Assembly: GCA_036877525.1 (NCBI GenBank)
Contig: JAZGTH010000071.1
Span: forward strand, 1,077,001 to 1,141,000
DNA length: 64,000 bases
Reading direction: 5' to 3'
From: Chromobotia macracanthus
Lineage: Eukaryota > Chordata > Actinopteri > Cypriniformes > Botiidae
Part shown: positions 14,154-30,749 of the stretch, in pieces
Layout of the letters: every line of letters starts with the position of its first letter
Position numbering within the stretch: the first letter of the stretch is position 1
The notes under the pieces: model-generated
Seen by the model: only the letters and a program-made list of their open reading frames with translations
Databases searched by the model: none
What the model was told of the DNA's origin: nothing
Program-made: the position numbers and the translations under genes

Positions 14154-16712
14154 ATGGCGACAGCGATATATCTCGAGCATTATCTGGATAGTGAGTTTAA
14201 TGTTCAGTGTTTAATCAGCACGACGGATTAAACGACATCTAGAGGGGCATCGCGCTGTTTGAGTGGCTGCACACTGAGGGCTTTTGTGGCTAATGTCAGA
14301 TTAGCATTAGCAAGCTGCAGCTAGTCAGCCGTGAGGTTTACGAGCGTCGGTTTTGACGCATAACACTGTTCATCTGTTCCCGTCGCTTTGTTTTGTCGTT
14401 TAAGTCTCATGTGTTAGCAGTGATGCAGTAAACCGCTGTAATACCGAAGCGAATCGATGTCAGTGAAAGACCAAACACAGTTAGCATGTTGTTGACGTGC
14501 TGGTGACGTCAACAGACGTGTTTATGCTCATGAAAGTGTTGAACGTGGATGTGTGTAAAGAAAATGACTTTGTAATGTGTTTCTAAACATTGTCACGAAG
14601 CTGTGTGCTTTTACGCCCAGAAGAAGACCGTCTGAAACTTTGATCTTGTATTTGAATGTTAAAGTGAATCGCATGATTAAAATTGTGCCTCTTTGTTTTG
14701 ATGACTGCAGGCATTGAAAACCTGCCCTGTGAGCTCCAGAGAAATTTCACCCTCATGCGAGAGCTCGACAACCGAGCCGAGGGTAAGCTGACGTGGGCTG
14801 TGTCTCTAAACATAGCTTGCTGTCTACCTAGGCAGCATTCTTGGGAATCATAGGAATCTTCTGATGTTTTGGGGTTTCTTGCCGATCCAGAACGTTTCCA
14901 TGTTGTCCAAAAAGCTTCTGAGGTAGACTTGCTCGGTTCTAAAACCCAATAAAGTGTTTCGCTTACATCTGCTGCAGTAACACAGTGATGAGTGAACAGT
15001 CACTGCTGAACGTCCTGTGCTTGTTTAATGTTTGTTGTAAATGGTGCAGGTGTGCTGTGAATAGACAAAAGTACAGTTGTTATTAAAGTTGTGTTGTTTG
15101 TTCTGTGTGTGCAGAAAAGAAAGGTGAAATCGATAAGCTGGCAGAAGAATACATCTCCAACGTCCGAAATCTGGCCCCAGAGCAGAGAGTGGAACACCTG
15201 CAGAAGATTCAGAGCGGCTTCAGCAAATGCAAAGAATACAGCGACGACAAAGTCCAGCTCGCCATGCAGACGTACGAGATGGTCAGTGGTTTCATCTGTT
15301 CTGGAAACTTTCAGAGTTATCAAGGCCATGGAAAACCTGGAAATATCAAGAATTTAATCTTAAGATTTCCAGATCTGGAAAAGTCTTTGCAATTAGTAAC
15401 ATTCCAAAAAGTTGTGGATTAAGTATTAAGTATAAATATTAAGTATTTACTTAATATATTTATTATATTAAGATCTATATTCTCATTCTAAAATTCTAAA
15501 TCCCGTTATTTTAAATATGTGAGTTTAATCTCTTAAATTATTTTCAAAAAATGTGTCCCACTGTTTTCCAGTAAATACTGTGAAAATTAAGGAATGTTAT
15601 TGAAAATGTGTAGTAATGCTAGATTTTGTGTTTATTTGTCTGTACTGCAGGTTTTTAATTTTGGCCTGTTTATACTGACTTTCCTCTGTTGGTGTTATTA
15701 CTGATGTTTGTGGGGCTTCTTGTGGGGCTTCTTCTCTGCAGGTGGACAAACACATCCGCAGACTGGATGCTGACCTCGCACGCTTTGAGAACGAGTTGAA
15801 GGAGAAGCTGGATGTCAGTAGCTATGAAAGTCCAGATAACAGAGCAATCAAGAGTAAGACATAGACATGAACACACTGCAGAACAGGGATTTTTACTGGA
15901 TGTATGAAATCAGTCACTGTAGGAACATGCAGAAATTAGCCTGCTTTACATAATACCAGCCCAGAGCTGATGTACTAAATACTCCAAATCAAGTATGTAC
16001 TTGTGTTCTCCTCAGAGGTGGGTCCTCGAGGAAACCTGAAAGAAAAACGAGGCCCTAAAGGAAGAGGAAGGAAATGTTCTGATGAAGACTCCCCCAGAAA
16101 GAAGAAGATCAAAAACGGGTGAGTCGTGAGTCTTTTCTATGAACTGTGAAACACATTTAAAAGCAAAAATACTTGAGACCTGCTAATATAAATGATAATC
16201 TTTCTCTTTTTGTAATTGAACATTTTGTGGCAGTGTGTTTCTAAGTTACAGTCCTGTAACCTGACGTCATGCTGTAATTTTTTAGCCCTGAGTTCCCTGA
16301 ATCCGTCCTTCCTGTTCATCCATCAGACGTCTTAGACATGCCGGTGGATCCCAACGAGCCCACATACTGCCTGTGTCACCAGGTGTCATATGGAGAAATG
16401 ATCGGATGTGACAACCCTGATGTATGGACCGTCTTTGTGTTCACACAACATGCTGTTCTGTCAGCGTAAAACTTTACGAGAGTTTGTTCGTAATATCTGG
16501 TTATAAAATGTGTTTGTTGTTGTTAACAGTGTCCGATCGAGTGGTTTCACTTCGCCTGTGTTGATCTGACGACTAAACCTAAAGGGAAATGGTATGTCAG
16601 CTGTCTCTCTAGAGTCTGTAAAATGAGGAACTGTTGATTTCAACATGAATAAACATTTCTTTCTGTTTGCAGGTTCTGTCCACGATGCACCCAGGATAGA
16701 AAGAAAAAATGA
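14154..16712 (+). CDS. ing5: Inhibitor of growth protein 5 (PHD-finger chromatin reader)
   Basis: Family role: ING5 is a nuclear subunit of HBO1 and MOZ/MORF histone acetyltransferase complexes and reads H3K4me3. Seen: eight coding exons at 14154-14190, 14711-14782, 15115-15281, 15742-15853, 16016-16118, 16286-16421, 16530-16591 and 16673-16712. All are GT-AG with matching phases and give 242 residues (human ING5 has 240). The N-terminal ING coiled-coil domain (about 1-105) starts with [18 protein letters not shown] and includes [20 protein letters not shown] and [14 protein letters not shown] basic nuclear-localisation stretch is near 140-160 (RKKKIKNG). The PHD finger lies at about 190-235, with C4HC3 ligands in [27 protein letters not shown] and WFCPRC, and a basic tail follows. 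I chose ING5 over ING4 because of the [21 protein letters not shown] and [11 protein letters not shown] segments. The start sits in a good Kozak context (ACCATGG). Confidence 0.93.
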
Positions 16713-18646
16713 GATGAACATTTACAACGCGGAGAGATTACATTTATATAGAAATATACGTATAAATATATATGTATTTTGTCTAAGTGGTGAAATAGTA
16801 TAATATATATATATATAATATTATACTCCTTTATTTGGCCATGATAAAATATATGAGGGTCACAAGGAAACAAAGTTTTTATTTCTGAAGTACTTGAAAT
16901 GTTTCCATTTTGTCCATTTGTTTCACTCTGTGTTAAGTTGTCTTTTTTAGACAATCTAGAATATAATATATATGAGATATATTTTTCCTTTTTACTTCTG
17001 AATCAGTATGTCGTTTTCTTACACTTTTATTTCTGAAGCTTCAAGCATCCAAACTATCGCTTGTGAAACATTTTTAGTGCTGCATAATTGTTCAGAATGA
17101 AACCACAAACTTGCTTGTAATTCTACATGATTTACTTGGAAGAAACACTTCTAAGATGCAGAATGCGGCCAGCGTTTACATGCATTCAGCTGTATGTTGT
17201 CTTTTCTTGTACTTTAAATGCAATGTGACTACTTTTCTTCAGACCACCATTTTGCCTGGAGTTAGAAGCTCTGCCTTTTGTTACAGCAAATGGAAAGTTT
17301 AAAAAGCAGGCGAGATATTTTATTGAATCTCATGACATAATTGCACAGGCAAAAGAAACCCAAATCATGGAACAAACATTGTAGGACATAAGTGCCACCA
17401 TTCAAACATTTTTCCATTTGGACAATCAAATTCCTGCCCGTTCCGGTTTGGATCACTTTGTTTCCAAGTATCTTTTACAGAACTCGGATCTGTAATGAAG
17501 GCTCTTGCATTACATGGCCCTTCGTCTGATGAGACTGTACATGCATCCCTGTTTCTCCAGTTGTTTGATATGATGGATTTGGGCAGTATCTGCCATTCTT
17601 CTCCAGCAGCTGCAATGCACTTTCTATCCCAGCAGATTCAGCACTGCAGGCCAAAATACGTTCTACTGTGTAGTTTTATGATTGTGATGCATTTTTATTG
17701 CGAATTGCTGTAAAGAAATGATTGCAAAAGCACAATAATGTCATATGATCTACCAAAGTGAGATGAAGTGGTGTTAGCATCGCTGTAAGCTACACTGCTG
17801 ATGTATTAGTTCCAATGATTCTATATAAATGTGATCAAATATAAAACTGAATATTACTCGTGTCATTTTATTGATGTGGGATTATCAGATCCTCATGACC
17901 ATCTTTGTGTCATATCATCAGTGAAATACACAAAGGTTGACAGTGTGACACTCGTGCTTGTTTCATGCTTTATTTTCTCATGTTTTTTGTCCCTGGTTAA
18001 AGTTTCTGTACAGCTTTTGTAAAAATGTCAGTTTTTTGACTGGTTTTCAAGGTCAATGCTGATATCTAGTAACTTCATCAAGTGTATTCTGGGATACTTT
18101 ATAAACAGTACTGAAGGAGATCTCATAGGCCGGGCTCTTGTTGGCTGCTTCTCCTTTAATATCTGTTGCACTTCATTCAAATGCTAAAACCATTATTAAG
18201 CATGTGGGCACAGTTTATGTTTGTCTATATAAGCCATTTGATTTAAAGGTTTTTAATTCATAAAATATTTAGTGTAAACATGATATAATACAATTTAATG
18301 GCAAATTAAACATAGGTAAATTAAATGCTAATATGCAATGCAATATTCAATACACATTCTACCCAGTATTTACTCAAAATTTACTAAAATTACTTGAACA
18401 AAGGAAATTAATGGCCATGTGGGCATATTTATCAGCTGATGTGATCATATCAAAACAGCCAAATATTAGCATATTTTCTGCTTGGCTGATCTGTTGGTCA
18501 GTGTCTAGTAACTATGTTTCCAAACAAAAGTGTCTGTAAATTGTAGGACATGGAGCTGCATAGTTCTAACATCATGAAACTACAGCACCTCTTAACAGAC
18601 TATAACATATCCCCTGTGATGTGCCATGAATGAGGTTTCTGCACTT
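16713..18646. other. Convergent 3' region of ing5 and cep19
   Basis: AT-rich non-coding sequence between the stop codons of ing5 (plus) and cep19 (minus). It presumably carries both 3' UTRs. A TA-rich stretch lies near 16740-16830. No RNA gene or mobile element was recognised. Confidence 0.6.
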
Positions 18647-19298
18647 CTAGAACTCATCGTCTGAACGATCGTCCCAGCTGCATGTCTCTCGTATGCTGTT
18701 TTCAGGAAATTCCACCTCCAGATCATACACAAAGTCAGGGTCGTCTTTGTGTTTGCGGTTGCGCTCGAAAAGCTCATCCATCTGGGCCTTTCTGCGGTTT
18801 AAGTCTTCATCACTCAGTTTATTCAGATCCTCGTCACTGGGCCCCGGGCCCCGTTGTGCAGCCAGACTCTCCTCTAGGCTGAGGCCCCGCAGATGGTCAC
18901 GCAGTATCAGATGCAATCTTTCTAACTGAGCCAAAGGAACAGATTCAAGATAAATGCTGTGACGAACATGATGCTTCAGTCTCTCTGCTGCCCGGCTACA
19001 GTCTAGAAAAAAGAGAGATGCCGTTCACCCGAGCACTTTATAATCACTTTTATTTAAGATTATTAATGAATGTTATATCATGCAAATCCAGTACTTCAAA
19101 TGCATTCAATACACAGTCAGCCCAAAAAGTGTTTGGAGAAAGACAAACCATCAAAACACGTTTGACGCTCTCACCCGAGTACTGAGAGAAATGTCTGACA
19201 GGTATAACTCTCTTCCTCATCTGGGTTTTGTTCTCGTATATAAGGACGATCGCAGGCGGATCAAACTTCACTCCACATCGCTTTGCTACGATCGTCAT
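18647..19298 (-). CDS. cep19: Centrosomal protein 19
   Basis: Family role: CEP19 localises to the mother centriole/basal body and recruits the RABL2-IFT-B module for ciliogenesis. Seen: two coding exons on the minus strand, 19175-19298 and 18647-19002, joined GT-AG in phase 1, giving 159 residues (human about 163). The N-terminus MTIVAKRCGVKFDPPAIVLI matches the family's conserved AKKCGIRFQPPAIILIYE region. The VIPVRHFSQYSDCSRAAERL segment spans the splice. The C-terminal half has DEDLNKLSDEDLNRRKAQMD, ELFERN, KKDDPxFVYD-like DDPDFVYDLEVEFPE and an acidic end (DDEF). I preferred the ATG at 19296-19298 over an upstream in-frame ATG at 19335 because it aligns with the family start. The gene is head-to-head with pak2, an arrangement that matches the CEP19-PAK2 neighbourhood on human 3q29. 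Confidence 0.93.
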
Positions 19299-21501
19299 CT
19301 TCACATCTGCACAGGACTCAACACAGGCTATAATCAATACGAGTCAGTGAAATATAAACGCATTTTGTTGTATGTATCCATCCATCCATCACAGAATGAC
19401 TGCTGATCCTACTACTGTAACCATAGCAACACTTGGACGTCGCGGAGCCTGCACGAGAACATCTCGCTTGATTCTGTCTGATCCTGTTATTAAATGTGCA
19501 GACTCACGTCAAGTATAAGTTCAGCAGAAGGGGAATTAACTGAGCATTTAAGCGTAAAGAAAGCGTCTGTGTGGCTATTAAAGGCAGTTTTGAGCGCTTT
19601 CCTCTTCTTCTGGTGACGTCAGCGCGGGGGTTTAATGTAAGAGTCTCTTGAGCGCCCCCTGTCGAACCGGCCGCGTCAAACACGAAAAACTGGCGCTTAA
19701 TATGTGGACTACAGCGCGTCTGATCATCGATCATGTGCCTTTTTATTGATCACCGTGTTTTATTTCTTATTTTATTGATTTAGAAAAGAATATTAATGCA
19801 GTTAAATAACTGTCATATCGTCCATGTGAATTTAGCAAACAAATCACAGACAGCTGATGTGTCGTGGTGGACGATTACCGCTTCTGTTTATCCTTCTAAA
19901 ATGTGCATATATTATTTACAGTGGACAGCTGTTTTTCTGTAAAGATCGTGTCTTCATAAAGTTTGACAATGTAGTAAAACATGTCATGTCTGGTTCACAG
20001 AGAACCAGAAGTATTTAAATACACGAACGTAACAGAACAATAACAGAGGTCTTAATATTAATAGTATTTATAATAAATTATGAACGTCAAGTTCATGACT
20101 TTTATTTTGTCGTTCCCATCATCCCATCGCACCGGAAACAGTCGTCGGGCTGTCGCTGCAGGCGAGGGCAGAAAGAGACGCTGCTGGGCGCCTCCCCTTC
20201 CCTAAACCTACACAAAAACTACAAAAACAACACAATATCCAACAAATAACAACACACACCATCAGACGAGGCCTCCGCTTCACCTCCAGAGTCTTACTGA
20301 GCGGGAGAAGCCGCTGACGGATCCATTAGCGCTGTTTAAAGTGAACTTTTGAGTTTAGTTTCGCAGGTGAGTGGCGATCATACGCGAAATCCTCTGGTTG
20401 TGTAACAAAACCTAGTGTGCTGCCTAACTAGACAACATGTCAGACGTTATTCCTCACCTATGATGTCCCAAAATGTGCGCTTTAACGCGACAGTGATGCT
20501 CAAAGATGTTGTCTATCGAGGGAGCTCACTGGGATTTGAGACGCAGCCTCTGCTGTAAACTCGCTGGTGTGTATGTAGCAGGTTTCTTCTGCATTTCTGT
20601 TGCTTGTTACTGGCCTAGATCTGCTGGAGCAAATTCAGCCTGTACTTATAAATATTAAAGATGAACTGGTTAACTTACTAGATCTGTCAGCCGTCCTCCA
20701 TTCCCTGTATAGTAGCCTGTAGTAATAAAATACATCACATATCTAACAGAGTAGTTGTAGTTAGTGTAGGTGAGCTGGTAGAGGTGTTCAAAGCTTTAGG
20801 GTATGTTTTCTAATGATAGAAAAGGCTGGTCAGATTATCACGTCGTGACTGCTTATTGCTTTTGAATGAACCGTGTAATAAGTTTTGCTTTCACCTTCAG
20901 AGGGTAAATTTAAATGTTTAACATTTAAAAACATTTCAGTTTCAATTCAGCTGCTGAAAGTTATTAGTTTTCACAAGGTTTAGAGAGTTCTGAACTGAGG
21001 TGTTGGAAAGCACAATGTCATTGTATTTTATTCTGATTAATCACATATCTTTAGATTGAGCTGATTTCTGCTTTATAAGCTGTTGGTGATGGGTTTATGT
21101 GGGTTATGGTCGACTGTTATGGGTTTTTCAAGAACAGATTCTGAGTTAAGCATGAAACATTTATAAACACGATGTTAAACATTATTTATACCAGTTGTTG
21201 GATGCTTCAAAAATCTATATCCAAAAATTCCCAAAAAATATTGGACATCAGAAAATCCATATCAGTCGACATGTTTTGTGTTTATGGGAGTTTGTGCTTC
21301 AGTGTCTCCTGCCGAAGCTGTCAGCCGCATCGCTCATCTCTCCGTCTCTCTCCGTTATGCTTCTCCTTCGCTTTATCTTCTCTTCTTCTCCAGCTCTAAT
21401 TCCTTCTTGTCTTTCTCTCCACCTGCTCCGCTCCATCTGTTCTCCCTCAACCCCCTCCTCCTGTATCTCCCTCTCTCCTCCTCCACTCTTTCTCTGGGAT
21501 C
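19299..21501. promoter_or_regulatory. cep19/pak2 bidirectional promoter and pak2 5' UTR region
   Basis: This lies between divergent cep19 and pak2. A perfect CRE octamer TGACGTCA is at 19614-19621, in a CpG-rich stretch near the cep19 side. A second CpG-rich block around 20110-20366 ends in a good donor (CAG|GTGAGT at 20366/20367) and is the likely non-coding first exon of pak2. The next exon probably begins after the acceptor near 21394 (CTTCTCCAG) and carries the start codon at 21502. Confidence 0.6.
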
Positions 21502-25794
<4,293 letters not shown>

Positions 25795-27955
25795 CCTGTC
25801 TACACGCTGTATCCATGAGCACAGCACACACAGACTGCTGAACACTCTGAAAATCTGTGCCAGGTGTTGGTTTGTTTTTTACTGGTGTGCCATCCTCATC
25901 AAATCAGTGTTGCCAAGACAAAACTTCAAGCATTTCATTTTGGTCTTTGCCTGTTGTAAACCTGTATGGACCGCTGTGGTGTCGCTGTGGGAATGTTAGG
26001 TGTTTCCCCTCATTCTTCTGCTCTCATTAGACTCCTGCTGTGGAACGTCAGGACTTTTTGTCAGTGTTGTATGTCTGAACTTTTCCACTCTTTGGCTTCT
26101 GTAGATGAGATGTTTTGTGATCAACAAAGTAAAAAGCTTAGGGACTGTCTTTAGTCTTTAGGTTCCTGTAGCAAGAATCACGACCGAAAACTGTAGTCAG
26201 TAAAACTTGTACAGTAAAACTGTAAAAGTAGCTTGTGTTTTTGATTCCAGGAGGAGAGCACCTTACTGATGCCACCTGCGAGCGGTGAACGATTTTAGTC
26301 ACAGTGCCTTTGTTGTGATTCCAGCAAACACCTTTATACTCTGAAGTGGCAGATGTCCTTTTGCCATTAAACTTCCTTAACCTGAGACAAAACTTTCATG
26401 TGATGAAATTTGTATATTGCGTACTTCGAAGAAGCGTAGCATTTCTGTTGATGTAGTTAACCAAAAACAGGATTCGTAGACGAGTTGTGTATGTTTGTGT
26501 ACATGAACTTTCTTTGTTGTTTTAGTAACTAACAGTTTATTACGAAGTAAACACAGTTGTCGCAATGATGTAAGAGTTGATAACTGAGTTTATGCTTTTC
26601 ACTCACTTGTTTTGCAAGTAAATGTCAGATTTCTGCAACTTCACTCAATAGTCGTTGCTGCATTGTGTACGTCTCTTGTTCTTCATTCAAAGAGGACTTG
26701 AAACTTGAGATCAGAATAAACCTGCATGCTGAGGGCACATTTTAATAACTGTACAAAGTCTCTTGAGATTGAAACTGAGGTGACATTAGCCAGTAGCCTT
26801 TCTAAACATCTCACACCCTACAGGAGGTCCTTCACAACTATACATACTTACACAGACTTCTGCGCTTTCATAACTGTAATACTAAAACGTCTTAATCAGA
26901 GATTGTAAGGAAAGTTAAAGTAAAACTGGTGCAGGATGTAGTGTGGATTATGTGTGAAATGACAATTAAAATGTTGGGGTTAATTTCCGGTTTTGTAAAT
27001 CAGCTCTTGAATTTCATTGGTCGCTTCGCCTCACGAGACGTCAGCGGTGACGAGCAGCTGAATAAAACAACGGGTTGATAAAACGCGACTTTCCTCACAT
27101 TTTCTTCATCTTTGACCTTTTCTCTTCAGTTTTATTTCTGACTGATCGTTTAATGACGTTTTAATAATCTGGCGTCGAAATCGGGATGCATTTTAAGCTC
27201 ATTTGAAGACTGAAGGCGCGAAATTTCTACGAAACTGTTGATCGTGTTTGTTTTAATGAGTAAAATTTGCATCAGTGTGGCTTTAAATTAACGCGGTACG
27301 TGATTTAATGTTGTTTTATATCAAAGATCTAGCGATGTATGTACATATATACGATATATATGACGTAAATATTACACAGTTAGATTTTGATATGTTTAAG
27401 ATTAAATTATGAGATGTTAAAGCCTCATCCATGTCTCTGTTAATCTTCTTGAGATGCGCGTTATATTTGATACTCATTCTGTGAAGGTGAATGAGGTTCA
27501 AGTTTGTTTTGTGCGCATGAGAAAGTGAAGACATCCGGTTTACTCAGCCAAATAATGTAAATAACACAGTAAATGATTGTGGAAACTATTAATATTTAGC
27601 GACAATATCGGCAAAGCACATTCAACTTTACAGATGAATGTGACGTGATGAATGTTTGGAGCGCAGCGCCCTATGGTGGTTGTGAAGTAAACGTTCAGTA
27701 AACGTTCAGTAAACATCACGCCGTTTCTGAGGGTCCTGGACCTGTGAAGTGTAGAGACTGCAGTCATGATGCCAGCATCACAGGTACGTGTGCTTTTATT
27801 CTTTTATAAGCGTCTGTTATCTGGTGAAGAGTTTACACACACATTCAGTGAATGAATCTGCTGTGAAGTGAGGGTGTAGGGTGTAGGGTGTAGGTGAGTG
27901 TTGTGATGTCAGTGATGGAGCTCATAATGTTTCATGAAGAAGTTTCTTCATGCGA
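25795..27955. other. pak2 3' UTR and intergenic region
   Basis: Follows the pak2 stop. A canonical AATAAA at 26715-26720 is a likely polyadenylation signal, with an ATTAAA near 26368 as an alternative. From about 27000 the sequence becomes CpG-containing (27020-27310 and 27660-27790) and looks promoter-like. The short segment 27766-27783 (ATGATGCCAGCATCACAG before GTACGT) resembles a tiny first coding exon with a good donor, but no partner exon could be found. Confidence 0.5.
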
Positions 27956-28026
27956 GCATTGGTGGTTCAGTGGTAGAATTCTCGCCTGCCACGCGGGAGG
28001 CCCGGGTTCGATTCCCGGCCAATGCA
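27956..28026 (+). tRNA. tRNA-Gly (anticodon GCC)
   Basis: 71-nt cloverleaf: acceptor stem GCATTGG pairs with CCAATGC plus discriminator A. The A box is TGGTTCAGTGG, the anticodon loop CTGCCAC reads GCC, and the B box is GGTTCGATTCC. An oligo-T run just downstream (from about 28031) serves as the RNA polymerase III terminator. Confidence 0.97.
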
Positions 28027-28279
28027 GTAGCTTTTTTTTTTTCCACATGCAAGCACTGATTACTTTACACGGCTGTTTTCTTTACCTTTGTATCTTTTGC
28101 AGATGTCTTTCATCTGAAGATGTGCACATGAAGAATGCTACAGAAATGAACTGCAAAATGCCACAGAATGAAGTGCAACAGGAAATGTGGGAAGGACGAG
28201 TTGAGTCTCGTCTTATTGTCTTCAGTGTTATCTGAGATGTGGTAATAGCTTTAGAAGACAGGAAAACATCTCCACTCAC

Positions 28280-28351
28280 TCCTCGTTAGTATAGTGGTAA
28301 GTATCCCCGCCTGTCACGCGGGAGACCGGGGTTCGATTCCCCGACGGGGAG
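28280..28351 (+). tRNA. tRNA-Asp (anticodon GTC)
   Basis: 72-nt cloverleaf: acceptor stem TCCTCGT pairs with ACGGGGA plus discriminator G. The A box is TTAGTATAGTGG, the anticodon loop CTGTCAC reads GTC, and the B box is GGTTCGATTCC. A TTTTT terminator follows within about 10 bases. Confidence 0.97.
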
Positions 28352-28849
28352 AAGCTTGTTTTTGTTGTCACAGGATGCACAATCACTTTCATTAATAGAA
28401 GTCTCTGTTTCATCATGTCAGCTGAAGTTTAGCTCATGTTCATGTTTAAAAGAAAAACTGAAACATGTCAGCTGTGGTATTGTCTTGGTTCCTGCTAAAT
28501 GTGATTCTTTATTTGTAGGTATTGACTTCTTGCATGTGGCGGCAGGGCCGGTTCGTTCAATGTATTATTAATGTCTATTAATTGTCTTTGTCTAATAACA
28601 TGCTCATGTTTCTTTTTCATAATAACAGGAAGTGTCTGATTTAGTTGAAGGTGTTTAATAATGTTACAGAGGAATGGTTTGTGTAGATGTAAACGTGGTG
28701 CTATTCTTCAGAGAAGCACCAGGTGGTGCTATTTATCAGTACAGGCTATACAGATATGTGCACGTCACTGAGACCTGCAGGTAATGATGAGGCTGTAATA
28801 TCTTACAGTCTAAAACATCAAACAACGTCACTGAGTGTAAAGCAAAAAC
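28352..28849. other. Spacer between tRNA genes
   Basis: Unannotated AT-rich spacer between tRNA-Asp and tRNA-Met. I see no gene in it. Confidence 0.6.
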
Positions 28850-28922
28850 TGCCCCGTGTGAGGCTCGAACTCACGACCTTCAGATTATGAGACTGACGCG
28901 CTGCCTACTGCGCCAACGAGGC
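28850..28922 (-). tRNA. tRNA-Met, elongator type (anticodon CAT)
   Basis: 73-nt cloverleaf on the minus strand: acceptor stem GCCTCGT pairs with ACGGGGC plus discriminator A. The A box is TGGCGCAGTAGG, the anticodon loop CTCATAA reads CAT, and the B box is AGTTCGAGCCT. A run of five T follows on the minus strand. The GCCTCGT acceptor stem fits elongator Met rather than initiator. Confidence 0.95.
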
Positions 28923-29327
28923 TCGAGTGTGTGCTCGTACATGGCTCCTTATACCCCATCACAGATCACAGAGGCGCTTCTGAAAACATCTCAGTTGTTT
29001 GTTGAATCTCAGTTGTGTTTGATCTGAAGTACAGTTTCACAGGACAGTGAGGGCACAGATGATTGAGCAACACGAGCCTGTCTCTGCTGAAGACTAACAC
29101 AATGACATGCAATACCTAACTTCAGCCACTAGGGACTGTTTCAAAGGTGGCCTTGAATAGGTCAGTGTGTTTTTTTGGCTCAAGGTGTGGGGCAAAACCA
29201 GTGTTAGAAAAAGCCCCCTGTGATAAGAACACCACATCTCCGTGTGCCACGTTATCACAGTTTGAGCAAATACAGTGTCGGTGAGCTCACAGCTTTCTTT
29301 CTGTTTAGCACAGAGCACACAGGCACC
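28923..29327. other. Upstream region of aqp12
   Basis: A 405-bp non-coding stretch between tRNA-Met and the aqp12 start codon, presumably containing the aqp12 promoter and 5' UTR. No TATA box was identified with confidence. Confidence 0.5.
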
Positions 29328-30749
29328 ATGTCAGGGCTTAACACATCACTGGCCTACTTCTTAACTGTTATAGGTGTGAGTGCTGTTGGCAGGGTGCTGC
29401 TGGCGCGCTGGAGACAGCGCTGGAGTTTCCTGACAGAACTCATTGCGGCCTTTGCGCTCGCTGGCTGTAGACTAGAGGTAGAAACCATTGCAGAGGTTGG
29501 TCAGTGGGCCGGGGCTCTGGGTCCAGATGTGACCTACACAATGCTTTTCCTGGCTATAACCATCCACGCAGTCGTCATGCAGGGTGTGAGCGGGAATCCG
29601 GCCGTTACCATGATGGAACTCCTACAGAAAGAGATCAGCATCATAGCTGCAGTTCTCAGCGTTGCGTCGCAATTTCTCGGCGCATTTCTCGGCCTCTTAG
29701 TGGCTGGTAAATATTGGGCCATGGAGCTGACAGACATGCACATGATCAAGAATCTGATGATGGCCGAGTGCAGCACAGCTTTACGGGCTCCACTGCTACA
29801 GGGAGCCGTTGCAGAAGGTGTCAGCGCGATGACCTTTTATCTCGTTTACCTCGTCCTGAGGAACAGGTCGCAGCTGCTGAGAATTCCCCTCCTGGCTCTC
29901 CTGCTGACCTTCTTCGCCTATGCAGGTGAGTCTGAATTAAAGCCGTTAGAGAAACAACACAGCACATGAAATCACTTGAGCGCCTGCTTCTTTTAGAAAC
30001 AAACTATGAAAAAAACTATAATTTTGTTTTCATTTCACACCTCTGTGTGTGTGTGATATCCATTCTTGTAAAGTCCTTTGAGATGCAGCTTTTACAGGCA
30101 CTATTAAAAATAAGATTTATTATTATTGTAATTATTTTAAACTTTCAGTTTTATTTTGACATGTTTGCTAGATCATCCAAAATATGTTTACCAGTAACTA
30201 GTAACATATTGTACTTGCACAGTGAATGTGTATTACAAGGTGTTACTTGTGTTGACTAATTTAATGCCGCAGTGTTCACCAATGTTTGTGTTTACATTAG
30301 GAAGTTACTACACCTCAGGATTTGTGAACCCATCGCTTGCTTTTGCACTAACATTCAGCTGTCCTGGACACACCTTCCTGGAATATGCCCTTGTGTACTG
30401 GCTTGCTCCAATTATCGGCAAGTCTTCATAAATCACACAACATATGCCTATAGATCAAGTACAGTACAGTAAAAAAATCTAATTCAAGTGTTGAACAGTT
30501 TTATCATTTGTGTCATAAGCATGTTTTACTGATCAAACTCAAATCTGGTTACTGTAAAGAATTCAGATTTAAATCTGATGTTACCTCTGATGCAAATAAA
30601 ATAATAAATTGTCTTCCTCAGGTATGAGTCTTGCACTGTTCCTGTTTTTGGGAAATATCCCATTGCTGTTCAGCAAGAATCTACTTTTCTCCAAGAAGTC
30701 CCGATTCCGGGTACCCAAGGGGAAAAATTCAGAGGACAAGAGCAGCTGA
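29328..30749 (+). CDS. aqp12: Aquaporin-12 (superaquaporin)
   Basis: Family role: AQP12 is an intracellular (ER-associated) superaquaporin expressed mainly in pancreatic acinar cells of mammals. Seen: three coding exons, 29328-29925, 30301-30417 and 30622-30749, giving 280 residues. The start MSGLNTSLAYF parallels human AQP12 MAGLNVSLSFF. The C-terminal part HTFLEYALVYWLAPIIGMSL and NLLFSKKSRFRVPKGK also follows AQP12 rather than AQP11. Several hydrophobic helices are evident. The two pore boxes are NPA at 90-92 (SGNPAV) and NPS at 209-211 (FVNPSL). Intron 1 is GT-AG. Intron 2 begins GC (ATCG|GCAAGT) and ends CAG, with phase preserved. Likely polyadenylation signals are an ATTAAA near 30911 and an AATAAA near 30997. 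Confidence 0.92.
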
